Below, one piece after another: positions 1-7,166 of a DNA stretch of 33,797 nt (position 1 is its first letter; each line of letters opens with the position of its first letter). The notes beneath the pieces are model-generated. The model made no database searches. It worked only from the letters and a program-made list of their open reading frames with translations, and had not been told where the DNA came from. Source of the DNA: Marinomonas polaris DSM 16579 (lineage in GTDB: Bacteria; Pseudomonadota; Gammaproteobacteria; Pseudomonadales; Marinomonadaceae); contig NZ_FQVF01000013.1 in the NCBI RefSeq assembly GCF_900129155.1, positions 115,119 through 148,915 on the forward strand, written 5' to 3'. The translations under genes and the position numbers were made by a program.

Positions 1-71
1 GTCGGCCTTCAGGCCGTCAAGAGCCCGATATCACCAAACCAAAAACCTTGACGCGCTAAAGCACGACCTAC
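1..71. repeat. REP-type repeat copy 1 (cut by window edge)
   Basis: A roughly 73-bp unit made of two imperfect hairpins facing each other. The left hairpin is CGGCCTTCAGGCCG, the right is CGCGCTAAAGCACG, and an A/C-rich spacer (ACACCAAACCAAAACC type) lies between them. Complete units start GTAGGTCG and end CGACCTAC, so the ends are inverted repeats; this copy lacks its first bases because the window starts inside it. A GTAG foot before a small palindrome is typical of REP sequences mobilised by RAYT (TnpA-REP) transposases. It is followed by a linker (ACAAAAAAACATACCACC type) that recurs between other copies. Confidence 0.85.
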
Positions 72-97
72 AAAAAAACATACCACCATCTAAAATT

Positions 98-170
98 TAG
101 GTCGGCCTTCAGGCCGTCAAAAGCCCGATCACACCAAACTAAAACCTTGGCGCGCTAAAGCACGACCTAC
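98..170. repeat. REP-type repeat copy 2
   Basis: Second unit of a tandem pair, starting about 100 bp after copy 1 and separated from it by the conserved A-rich linker. It has TAGGTCGGCC at the left and GCACGACCTAC at the right, with one change (CTTGG for CTTGA) before the right hairpin. It lies just downstream of the AbiEii-like gene, whose stop codon is at 197. Confidence 0.85.
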
Positions 171-196
171 ACTTATATCTACCAATCAAATTACCA

Positions 197-1024
197 TCAC
201 TTCACGACTTTTAATTTTTCCGTAATTTGCAGAAAGTAATCCACAGACCATAACGTCAACGAATCAGGATACTTAATGAACCGGACAATATCTTGTTTAG
301 CACTGACTATATCCAGTTGTGTAATTTTGCTAGCGAGCAATTGTTTAAAGGTCTCTTCATTCAAATCAATATCAATTATATCACCGCTTTGCCTAGCTCT
401 ATTGGCAAAATGAGAGAGATTGATAGGGATACCACGTCGAACGTACCATTCGAAATCATACCAATCACGGCCTTTTACCCTATTGAGCCACGGCCTAAAT
501 AGCAGAGCATGCATCTTACCGGCAAATAAATCAGATGGCCGGAAACACTTCACATAAAATGAAAAAGGTTCCAATAACAACTTCTCTTCTGTAGCAAAAC
601 CCAATGGTGGATCAATATCGACTTCAAACTTGATCTTAACAGGCCGATCTGTCATCAACGAAATATCAAAAATTTGACTATGACTTTTCAAAAAAGCAGA
701 TTCAATCTGATTGGTCGACTTTCTAGTTTTTTGAGTAATATCAACCTCAATACCAAGCGATATGAACTCGTCTTTAACAGCCTTAAAATAAGGGTCAAGT
801 GTAAAGCAATGATCAGGCGCAAGTAATGAAAAATCTAAATCTTCAGAAAAGCGAGGCAAACCATGAAAAATACGTAAACAGGTGCCGCCGTAAAATGCCG
901 CTTTTTGAAAAAAACCACCTCGATACAGCCCAGCCAACGCAATTTCTTGCATGACTTCGCGTAGCGCTTGGTCCGCTTCAGCCTCACTGGAAAGTGAATA
1001 TTTTTGTAGCATTTGCTTTAACAT
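197..1024 (-). CDS. abiEii: AbiEii-type nucleotidyltransferase toxin
   Basis: Predicted toxin of a type IV (AbiE) toxin-antitoxin pair, 275 aa, cytoplasmic. The DNA polymerase beta-like nucleotidyltransferase core is visible: GGT at 46-48, then RFSEDLDF at 58-65 with the two acidic metal ligands D62 and D64. A second conserved block follows with K170 (AGKMHALLFR) and RDWYD at 186-190. This arrangement is the AbiEii/AbiGii (DUF1814) signature, and the length fits the family. Members modify nucleotides or tRNA ends and stop growth, often as anti-phage defence; that role is inferred from the family. The ATG overlaps the end of the upstream antitoxin gene by 7 bp, so the two are translationally coupled. 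All core motifs are intact, so it is probably functional. Confidence 0.9.
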   Translation of the reverse strand: MLKQMLQKYSLSSEAEADQALREVMQEIALAGLYRGGFFQKAAFYGGTCLRIFHGLPRFSEDLDFSLLAPDHCFTLDPYFKAVKDEFISLGIEVDITQKTRKSTNQIESAFLKSHSQIFDISLMTDRPVKIKFEVDIDPPLGFATEEKLLLEPFSFYVKCFRPSDLFAGKMHALLFRPWLNRVKGRDWYDFEWYVRRGIPINLSHFANRARQSGDIIDIDLNEETFKQLLASKITQLDIVSAKQDIVRFIKYPDSLTLWSVDYFLQITEKLKVVK

Positions 1025-1659
1025 GATAATGACTCCAATAAGGTAACCAATAGCCCTAATAAAGCAGCCTTAGTTCCGCTCTCTGCGAGCTTTTTTACTA
1101 AAGCAATATCAAACTGCGCCAACTCAGAAAAGTCCAACCGCAAGTCCTGCTGTAAATAACTCTCCAAACCTTTAACAGAATAGACTCTTAAATTACGTGC
1201 TAATAAAAGACTGTCGCACAGAGCTTTTTCTCGTGACGCCATTAAATAGCTCACATTTTCAGCTGGTTTTACTTGAATAATGCCTAACGAATAGTAAGGC
1301 AAAGGCAAATGAGTATACGAAAAGCGGCCTACATCACTTTTGTAGAATTTCGAACGCCTAGTCGTCACCGAAGATACCTCAACAACACCTTCAGGAATCA
1401 GCCCATGATAAAACAAAGCGTAATCCAGAGAGACATAAGAAGGTCCATACAGTACATTCGCAACCAGCGGTAGCGACCACAACTCACCGCTCATCTGTGG
1501 CGAAACGACATACAACCCACGCTTAACCTGTAACAAACAACCTTGTTGCAACCAACGATGTATTTTGTCATTTGGCGTTTTGTAATCATGCAATACAGCC
1601 AACAAACTACTATGCTGGATAGGCACACAACCAAACATTTTTAAAAGATCTTCGCTCAT
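1018..1659 (-). CDS. abiEi: AbiEi-type antitoxin / transcriptional repressor
   Basis: A 213-aa protein directly upstream of and overlapping the AbiEii-like toxin gene, the normal AbiE order (antitoxin first). The N-terminus (about 1-90) looks like the winged-helix domain of AbiEi proteins: a hydrophobic helix, a turn near LQQGCLLQVKRGLYVV, then the region starting LPLVANVLYGPSYVSLDYAL that is typical of the family. AbiEi proteins neutralise the toxin without a stable complex and repress their own promoter by binding inverted repeats. A 17-bp perfect inverted repeat begins 15 bp upstream of this start codon and is the obvious operator. The identification rests on context and N-terminal similarity; the C-terminal half is less diagnostic. 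Confidence 0.8.
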   Translation of the reverse strand: MSEDLLKMFGCVPIQHSSLLAVLHDYKTPNDKIHRWLQQGCLLQVKRGLYVVSPQMSGELWSLPLVANVLYGPSYVSLDYALFYHGLIPEGVVEVSSVTTRRSKFYKSDVGRFSYTHLPLPYYSLGIIQVKPAENVSYLMASREKALCDSLLLARNLRVYSVKGLESYLQQDLRLDFSELAQFDIALVKKLAESGTKAALLGLLVTLLESLSC

Positions 1660-1673
1660 TGGAAAAACCTACA

Positions 1674-1718
1674 TTTTTACATGGTTAATCGGATTTTATC
1701 AGATTAACCATGTAAAAA
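1674..1718 (-). promoter_or_regulatory. Inverted-repeat operator/promoter of the AbiE pair
   Basis: Perfect 17-bp arms at 1674-1690 and 1702-1718 (TTTTTACATGGTTAATC and its complement) around an 11-bp centre. The element lies 15 bp upstream of the antitoxin start. On the minus strand the centre contains TAAAAT, a plausible -10 box; no convincing -35 at correct spacing was found. AbiEi proteins autoregulate through inverted repeats in this position, so binding here would cover the promoter. Regulation is inferred; the repeat itself is directly visible. Confidence 0.7.
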
Positions 1719-1778
1719 ATACGATATCAAGCATCAATAAGAACAAACCAAGTCACACCAAACCAAAAACAATCACCT

Positions 1779-1851
1779 GTAAATCGGCCTTCAGGCCGTC
1801 AAGAGCCAATCACACCAAACCAAAACCTTGACGCGCTAAAGCACGACCCAC
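1779..1851. repeat. REP-type repeat copy 3
   Basis: First unit of a three-copy tandem array between the AbiE pair and lysO. The left foot is mutated (GTAAATCGG instead of GTAGGTCGG) and the right end reads GCACGACCCAC. It is preceded by AATCACCTGTA, the same bases that precede copy 6 at the other end of the window, so the outer flank of the arrays is also conserved. A loose fragment of the spacer (TCACACCAAACCAAAAAC) occurs just upstream at 1753-1770. Confidence 0.85.
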
Positions 1852-1876
1852 AAAAAAACATACCACCACCTAAAAT

Positions 1877-1950
1877 GTAGGTCGGCCTTTAGGCCGTCAA
1901 AAATGAATCACACCAAACCAAAAAACTCGACGCGCTAAAGAACGACTCAC
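1877..1950. repeat. REP-type repeat copy 4
   Basis: Middle unit of the array, about 98 bp after copy 3 and joined by the same A-rich linker. The left hairpin has CTTTAGGCC instead of CTTCAGGCC. The right end is degenerate (AAGAACGACTCAC) but still recognisable. Confidence 0.85.
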
Positions 1951-1975
1951 AAAAAAACATACCACCACCTAAAAT

Positions 1976-2026
1976 GTAGGTCGGCCTTTAGGCCGTCAAA
2001 AACGAATCACACCAAACCAAAACCCA
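1976..2026. repeat. REP-type repeat copy 5, truncated
   Basis: Begins GTAGGTCGGCCTTTAGGCCGTC and keeps the spacer (ATCACACCAAACCAAAACCC), but the right hairpin is missing. The sequence instead runs into AAGCTTGTATTTACA and then the lysO ribosome-binding region. The stretch 1660-2102 therefore holds only the AbiE operator and three REP units; I see no gene in it. Confidence 0.8.
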
Positions 2027-2102
2027 AGCTTGTATTTACATCTCAATACCGAGAAAATGCCGCTCCAGCATTTAAAGATTTGTCTAGGAAGACCATTCTC
2101 GC

Positions 2103-3017
2103 ATGACTATTCTCACTACACTTGGCCCATTACTTATCGCCCTACTCTTTGGTTACTGGGTCAATATCAAGCTATTCACGCCTGCTCGTGTGGCAAAAGG
2201 ATTGGAGCAGCTGGTTTACCTTATTCTAGGCTTAATTGGCTTTAGCCTTGGTGCGCTAGACAATTTAGCAGAAAAGCTATTTATTGCAGGTTATCAAGCC
2301 ATTATTTTCTTTGTACTAATCAGCGTATTTAGCCTAGCCGGCTTATATCTAAGTGGTCTGCGTTTTGGCGGCACCCACGCAGACAGTCTTGCTCAAGGTC
2401 CATCAGACAGCAAAAACCATGCACTAATGGATGCAGCAAAAACCATTGCTTGGGTCATAGGTGGCGTAATTGTCGGTATTTTTGCTAAAGATTGGCTAAC
2501 AGGCGTCGACGAACTAGTGACTGGCTTGCTGTATGTTTTACTCTTTTTAATCGGTTGCCAACTTCGTCAAGGCAATCATCGTCTACGCAAACTTTTTTTA
2601 AACTCACAAGGCGTCATTATCGCCCTAGTGACCATTTTCACCACCTTGTTAGCAGGTTGGATTGGCAGCCTAATTTTAGGCCTAAATTGGAACCAAGGGC
2701 TTGCGGTTGTTTCAGGCTTCGGCTGGTACAGTTTATCTGGCATTCTTATTACGGGTTTAGGCGATCCGGTACTTGGTACCACGGCCTTCTTGCTTGATCT
2801 TGGACGTGAGATACTTGCCCTCATGCTGATTCCGTTCTTAGCACAACTAAATAGCCACATGTCCGTCGGTTATTCTGGCGCAACGGCAATGGATTTCACC
2901 TTACCCATGCTGGGCAAATTTCACGGCGCGCAAATCATCCCTGTCTGCATCGCCAGTGGCTTTATTATGAGCATTCTAGTTCCGATTCTTATTCCGTTGT
3001 TTATGGGGATTAAATAG
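2103..3017 (+). CDS. lysO: LysO family lysine exporter
   Basis: A 304-aa multi-pass inner-membrane protein, close in length to E. coli LysO (YbjE, about 299 aa), which exports L-lysine and the toxic analogue thialysine. Hydrophobic segments fill most of the protein, with the family's conserved parts: the N-terminal pair of helices (LGPLLIALLFGYWVN), an acidic GLIGFSLGALDNL region, and the C-terminal half running VVSGFGWYSLSGILITGLGDPVLGTTAFLLDLGRE. A TAGGAAG ribosome-binding site sits about 8 bp before the ATG. It is a single gene, not obviously linked to the polysaccharide locus, and probably ordinary chromosomal backbone next to the REP-rich insertion zone. The assignment is by recognisable sequence pattern, not a search. 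Confidence 0.85.
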   Translation: MTILTTLGPLLIALLFGYWVNIKLFTPARVAKGLEQLVYLILGLIGFSLGALDNLAEKLFIAGYQAIIFFVLISVFSLAGLYLSGLRFGGTHADSLAQGPSDSKNHALMDAAKTIAWVIGGVIVGIFAKDWLTGVDELVTGLLYVLLFLIGCQLRQGNHRLRKLFLNSQGVIIALVTIFTTLLAGWIGSLILGLNWNQGLAVVSGFGWYSLSGILITGLGDPVLGTTAFLLDLGREILALMLIPFLAQLNSHMSVGYSGATAMDFTLPMLGKFHGAQIIPVCIASGFIMSILVPILIPLFMGIK

Positions 3018-3155
3018 CCTTCTTGAGCATTTAGTGAGTTCGTTAATTTATGTACTATATTTTTTAAATGCTGAGTTGTTTAGTATTAGCTTTCAATAGT
3101 AGAAATAGCACAATGGCGACTTTACAGCGTTGCCTTACATTTTTTAGGAGATTCG

Positions 3156-4337
3156 ATGAAGGTTGCGGTTGTTGTAAATTGTTTAAAAATTGGAGGCATG
3201 GAGAGAGTTGCCTGCAACTTATCCGATGCCTTTGCGAAACAAGGCCATAATACTCATCTTATTTATCTAAAAAACCGTAAGATTGAAGTCTCACCCAGCA
3301 ACCCTAATGTCAAAATACATTTGTTTGCCTTACAAAAAATGGTGATGCTAAGCGGCATTGGTTTTATTTGGTTAATAATATCCAAATTATTAAACGTCAT
3401 TTTTCGTAAATCGTTCGTCATGTTTTTTGCCTATGCGGAGGCAATTGCTTTTTCTTATAAACTCAAAAAATTAGAGAAAGAAGCTGGGCGATTTGATCTT
3501 ATTATTTTCCGTGGGCAAGGCACTTTTTCACATATTTGGCCACTCAAAGATCCTCGTTTTGTATTCGTTTGTGAAAGTATGCTCAACCAGTCCGTGTATG
3601 GTTCTAAATCTAAGCAGATGTTTTCATGGCTATTTTCCAACCGACATGTGGTATGTATATCAAAAGAAGCGCAGCTCTCTTTTATGGATCTAATTCACTC
3701 CTTCGCTATTTCATGTCAAAGTATTTCAATCATAAGTAACCCAAATAATTATGAAGAAATTAGGAAAAAAGCATCAGCTCTAGAAGCCAACATTGATTAC
3801 CATACAAGTCCCTATATTTTAGGGTTAGGTCGTCTTGTAGGTGGTAAAAACTTTCCATTATTAATTGACGCCTATCATTACGCACGCAACAACTTCGGCG
3901 TAACACATGACCTAGTTATCGTCGGGGAAGGTCGAGAAAAAACCGCAATCGAAAATAAGATCAAAAAACTAGGATTAGAAGATTGTATCTTTCTAAAAGG
4001 TAAGCAAAGCAATCCATTTCCTTGGTATCAGCGTGCTGACCTCTTTGTTTTAAGCTCCAAAAGTGAAGGACTGGGAATGGTACTCATTGAGGCCTTGGCT
4101 TGTGGAACACCTGTCGTTGCAACAAATTGCCCTGGTGGCGTTAGTGATATTATGCGCGGGCAGTTAAGTGACTATTTAGCAGAACAAAGCCCTGAGTCTC
4201 TTGCCGAGAAAATCGTCCTCGCCTTGAAACAAGGAGACTCCGTTCTTTTAGGTCCAGACGTCGCACAATCGCTCGCGCAGTTTGACGAAAAACATATCGT
4301 GCAACAATATTGCGACACCTACTTACCAGCCCAGTAA
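3156..4337 (+). CDS. Family 4 glycosyltransferase
   Basis: A 393-aa GT-B fold retaining glycosyltransferase, cytoplasmic or membrane-associated. The N-terminal domain opens with MKVAVVVNCLKIGGMERVACNL, the glycine-rich acceptor-side motif of GT4 enzymes. The C-terminal donor domain begins near LGLGRLVGGKNFPLLIDA and contains VIVGEGREK followed by the diagnostic E-x7-E block SEGLGMVLIEALACGTPVVAT. A strong ribosome-binding site (TAGGAG) precedes the ATG. The next gene, a PIG-L deacetylase, starts 41 bp downstream on the same strand, so the two are probably cotranscribed and may act on the same lipopolysaccharide or capsule glycan, perhaps adding and then deacetylating an N-acetylhexosamine. 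The sugar and acceptor cannot be told from sequence alone. Confidence 0.88.
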   Translation: MKVAVVVNCLKIGGMERVACNLSDAFAKQGHNTHLIYLKNRKIEVSPSNPNVKIHLFALQKMVMLSGIGFIWLIISKLLNVIFRKSFVMFFAYAEAIAFSYKLKKLEKEAGRFDLIIFRGQGTFSHIWPLKDPRFVFVCESMLNQSVYGSKSKQMFSWLFSNRHVVCISKEAQLSFMDLIHSFAISCQSISIISNPNNYEEIRKKASALEANIDYHTSPYILGLGRLVGGKNFPLLIDAYHYARNNFGVTHDLVIVGEGREKTAIENKIKKLGLEDCIFLKGKQSNPFPWYQRADLFVLSSKSEGLGMVLIEALACGTPVVATNCPGGVSDIMRGQLSDYLAEQSPESLAEKIVLALKQGDSVLLGPDVAQSLAQFDEKHIVQQYCDTYLPAQ

Positions 4338-4378
4338 ATTTAGATTAAACGACTGCCTTACTTTACAAGAATTATTTT

Positions 4379-5725
4379 ATGAAAAAAATTGATTACCAGT
4401 ATGCGTTACAACCAGATTGGCAAAGTGACGTACTTTTAAAAAAGCAGAACACAAGTAATATATCTAATTTGACTCTGGCAGATGAAGCAGGATTCGCAGC
4501 GTTAAAACATGATGAATTCACTTGGTTACTATCGTTCCCTTATCAATCTACTCATAAAAAAAAGCAAGGCTGTATTTCCGCTTTTTTTAATAATGGAGAG
4601 CAAAATACGATTGACCATTCACAATTCTTTGAAGCTAATCAAGAAGGCACTCGCCACCTTAATCTAAGTGGTCTATTGTCTAAAGACAAAACATTGCACC
4701 AATTACAATTGGCTTTCGAACATTGCAAAGCTCCTACTGAAGCAAAACTTTTAGGCTTTAAAAAACCCAACCTCGCTGATGGCCCCATCCTTATCATTGC
4801 GCCACATGCAGACGATGCTGAACTCGCAGCATATGGCTTATACAGCGACTTTGCGGATCAAGTTTGGATTACAACCATCAATGCAGGCCAAAACCTCCAG
4901 TCTTTAGATAGGCAGTATATTTCTGGGTTAGATGAAACCATAGGCGATGCGACGCAGCGAAAAGCACAAATCAGAGCGTGGAATAGCATGACAACACCGC
5001 TTCTTGCAGGCGTCAAGTTTGATCGATTGTCTTCCCTTGGTTATTTCAATCTAACCAAAGAATCGCTTTATCAAACACCAAAAGAGTCACAAAGCGATAA
5101 AGCTTTCCCTGCGCTAACGCCGCAAATAAGCCGAACATTTAATACGCTAAAACTTCCGAATGATGAACAGAATATTAGCTCTGGACAATTACTAATCGAA
5201 GATCTAACTAGCCTACTAGAGCAAATTAAGCCTTCAACTGTACTAGTAACAGAACCAGAGATAGACCCTCATCCAGAACATATTATGTCAGCTTATGCCT
5301 TAGCCTTAGCTATCAACAAAAGCAGCCATGTGCCAAATAGAGTTCTGATGTACGTAAACCATTTGCGTAAAATTAAGAAGTTCCCTTACGGCCCAGAGCA
5401 CTCTAAAACTGCGCTAGCACCATGGTATGACACTAAATCGATATTTGGCCATTATTCTTGTTATAGCCACCAACTCGATGTAAAAACACAAAAAGATAAA
5501 GTCGTATCTTTTGACTCAATGCACGACCTACGCAGCAAACCGAGAATTCAGAAGATGCTAAAAAAGTGGTGGCATAACAAAGTACTAAAAAGTCATTATA
5601 AATATTACGGCTACCACAATTATTTCTTAACACACATTAAAGCCAATGAGGTCTTCACTTTTGTAGATGGGCAGATCTTTAGTCAGTCATTGATTCACTC
5701 AATAGAACAAGACAAAAAGCACTAG
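4379..5725 (+). CDS. PIG-L/LmbE-type deacetylase with N-terminal extension
   Basis: A 448-aa protein with a zinc deacetylase core. The metal motif PHADDAE (H143, D145, D146, E148) and the second-histidine motif HPEH (298-301) are both present. PIG-L enzymes remove the acetyl group from N-acetylglucosamine in lipid- or nucleotide-linked glycans. The first 130 residues lie before the catalytic domain, look soluble and are not recognised; a typical bacterial PIG-L protein is only about 220-280 aa, so both the N-terminal extension and the long insertion between the motifs (about 185-265) are additions. There is no signal peptide, so it probably acts in the cytoplasm. Pairing with the preceding GT4 gene suggests a lipopolysaccharide-core or surface-glycan role. 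Confidence 0.85.
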   Translation: MKKIDYQYALQPDWQSDVLLKKQNTSNISNLTLADEAGFAALKHDEFTWLLSFPYQSTHKKKQGCISAFFNNGEQNTIDHSQFFEANQEGTRHLNLSGLLSKDKTLHQLQLAFEHCKAPTEAKLLGFKKPNLADGPILIIAPHADDAELAAYGLYSDFADQVWITTINAGQNLQSLDRQYISGLDETIGDATQRKAQIRAWNSMTTPLLAGVKFDRLSSLGYFNLTKESLYQTPKESQSDKAFPALTPQISRTFNTLKLPNDEQNISSGQLLIEDLTSLLEQIKPSTVLVTEPEIDPHPEHIMSAYALALAINKSSHVPNRVLMYVNHLRKIKKFPYGPEHSKTALAPWYDTKSIFGHYSCYSHQLDVKTQKDKVVSFDSMHDLRSKPRIQKMLKKWWHNKVLKSHYKYYGYHNYFLTHIKANEVFTFVDGQIFSQSLIHSIEQDKKH

Positions 5726-5749
5726 TTTTATAACGATTACACCCATCAT

Positions 5750-5790
5750 AGGTATTTTGTCGCACTAAAGCGCGAATCGACAAAATACCT
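5750..5790. repeat. 13-bp perfect inverted repeat (hairpin)
   Basis: Arms AGGTATTTTGTCG (5750-5762) and its complement (5778-5790) enclose a 15-bp loop containing CACTAAAGCGCG. It lies 25 bp after the deacetylase stop codon, a position suited to transcript termination or 3'-end protection, but no T-run follows the second arm. The loop resembles the right hairpin of the REP units (CGCGCTAAAGCACG), and both this hairpin and truncated REP copy 5 are followed by ACCCAAGCTT, so it may be a diverged relative. Confidence 0.6.
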
Positions 5791-5923
5791 GAACCCAAGC
5801 TTTAACATAGAAACGTCAATAAATTGTAAATAGAGCCAAACAAACAAACTTGCTTTAGCAAACACCGTCATGCTTTTGTAAAAGCGATTGTATAGATAAA
5901 GAACAGCGGATTAATCTCAACCT

Positions 5924-6097
5924 ACGTCTTGTGCTTTGTGAGACCGTTCTATCTTTTGTAACTCAAACAAAGTGTGCAGGTGAAGGGGTCGCTTTGGTAA
6001 CATGAACGCATATAAACTGGCGTAAATAGCCAACCTTATGTTAGAACATTCATGTTAAACAAAAACGACGGATCTGATTTTGCAAAGCACAAGGCGT
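5924..6097. other. Long nested hairpin in a gene-free region
   Basis: The 497-bp gap between the deacetylase and fkpA contains no coding region I can support, but several inverted repeats nest without crossing: 5924-5938 with 6083-6097 (14 of 15 paired), 5944-5947 with 6068-6071, 5954-5959 with 6059-6064, 5998-6006 with 6049-6057 (9 of 9), and 6018-6021 with 6029-6032. Together they could fold into one imperfect stem of about 175 nt. It may be a structured leader or small RNA upstream of fkpA, or the remnant of a small non-autonomous mobile element. The rest (5791-5923 and 6098-6222) shows nothing clear beyond upstream sequence of fkpA. Confidence 0.45.
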
Positions 6098-6222
6098 ATA
6101 CCATTATTCCTGCTTTGTTTTCGCCCCATGAAATGCTGGTAAAAAAATATGCGAATTGAACTCCGTCTTAATGCTTTACGTCACTAAGTGATAAATCAAC
6201 AAACAATGGAACACCTTTTCTT

Positions 6223-6951
6223 ATGAAAAAAATAGCTATGAAAAAAACTCTTATTGCGGCGCTGGTCATGTCATCTGTTTCTTTTGCGTACGCAGCCGAC
6301 AGCTCAATTAAACTAGACACTAAAGAGCAACGCCTTGGTTACAGCATTGGCACCATGTTTGGTTCACGCATGTCACAGGATTTCTCTGACCTAGATATGA
6401 AAACCTTTATGGCAGGCTTCCAAGATTCATTTGCTGGCAAAGAAGGCAAAATGAGCATGGATGAAGTGACTAAAACCATCCAAGACTACCAGCAAGAACA
6501 AATGGCAAAAGCTCAGCTTGAAGAAGAAAAAGCATCTGAAGAAGCAAAAGCCGCTTCTGCAGCATGGCTAAAAGAGAAAGAAGCCGAAGATGGCGTGAAA
6601 AAAACAGAATCTGGTTTGCTTTATAAAGTTATCACTGCGGGTAAAGGCGACAAACCTAGTACAACAGATACAGTAAAAGTGGACTATGAAGGAAGCCTAA
6701 GTGATGGAACTGTGTTCGATAGCTCTTACAAACGTGGTGAAGCCATTACCTTCCCACTAAATGGTGTAATCCCTGGCTGGACTGAAGGTCTACAACTTAT
6801 GCCTGTTGGCTCTAAATATGAACTATACATTCCAGCTGATTTAGCATACGGTCCTGGCGGCACAGGTCCTATTCCACCAAATGCAGCGCTTAAATTTGTT
6901 GTTGAACTGCATGATATAGAGAAGCCGGAAGCACCAAAAGCAACTAAATAA
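6223..6951 (+). CDS. fkpA: Periplasmic FKBP-type peptidyl-prolyl isomerase
   Basis: A 242-aa FkpA-like folding factor. Residues 1-24 are a Sec signal peptide (basic start, hydrophobic core LIAALVMSSVSF, AYA cleavage site before ADSS). Residues about 25-120 are the helical dimerisation and chaperone domain, with a Glu/Ala/Lys-rich helix (EEEKASEEAKAASAAWLKEK). Residues about 125-236 are the FKBP domain, containing VDYEGSLSDGTVFDSSY, the VIPGWTEGLQLM active-site segment and LAYGPGG. Two in-frame ATGs (6223 and 6238) are possible; the second would still give a good signal peptide. It is monocistronic: a hairpin lies upstream and a strong terminator begins 20 bp downstream. It is likely a conserved chromosomal gene rather than part of the glycan pathway. 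Confidence 0.93.
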   Translation: MKKIAMKKTLIAALVMSSVSFAYAADSSIKLDTKEQRLGYSIGTMFGSRMSQDFSDLDMKTFMAGFQDSFAGKEGKMSMDEVTKTIQDYQQEQMAKAQLEEEKASEEAKAASAAWLKEKEAEDGVKKTESGLLYKVITAGKGDKPSTTDTVKVDYEGSLSDGTVFDSSYKRGEAITFPLNGVIPGWTEGLQLMPVGSKYELYIPADLAYGPGGTGPIPPNAALKFVVELHDIEKPEAPKATK

Positions 6952-6970
6952 ATTATTTGCTCTATTAAAT

Positions 6971-7008
6971 AAAAAATGGCTGTCGTTATCGATGGCCATT
7001 TTTTTATT
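6971..7008 (+). terminator. Rho-independent terminator of fkpA
   Basis: The arms AAAAAATGGC (6971-6980) and its complement (6995-7004) are extended inward by partly wobble-paired TGTCG/CGATG around a TTAT loop, and a T-run follows the stem. The A-tract on the left arm means it could also terminate leftward transcription. Confidence 0.88.
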
Positions 7009-7166
7009 TAAGCCACTTTTGGGAAGAAAACCCCCCCTTCTTGAAGAAAATGACTACTCAGATGAATATCTTATATACCCCTTCCCATAACTCTTTGTAT
7101 AATTACGCAAAAATTGCCACTTAATATTGATATGCCCTTATAGAAAACCAAATACACGAGCCTAAA

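Noticed and set aside
293..502. Plus-strand open frames opposite the toxin gene and other similar short frames
   Set aside because: They lie within well-supported genes on the other strand and have no ribosome-binding site or domain.
1..2026. CRISPR array
   Set aside because: The repeated units are palindromic, about 73 bp long, and the linkers between them are conserved instead of unique, so they are REP-type repeats.
2030..2245. Plus-strand open frame ahead of lysO
   Set aside because: It overlaps lysO in another frame, begins in truncated REP sequence, and shows no protein motif.
5750..5790. Rho-independent terminator after the deacetylase gene
   Set aside because: The stem is perfect, but no T-run follows on either strand; it is kept only as an inverted repeat.
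6002..6025. Short leader peptide (ATG at 6002, seven codons)
   Set aside because: It has a G-rich stretch upstream but lies inside the nested hairpin, with no other support.
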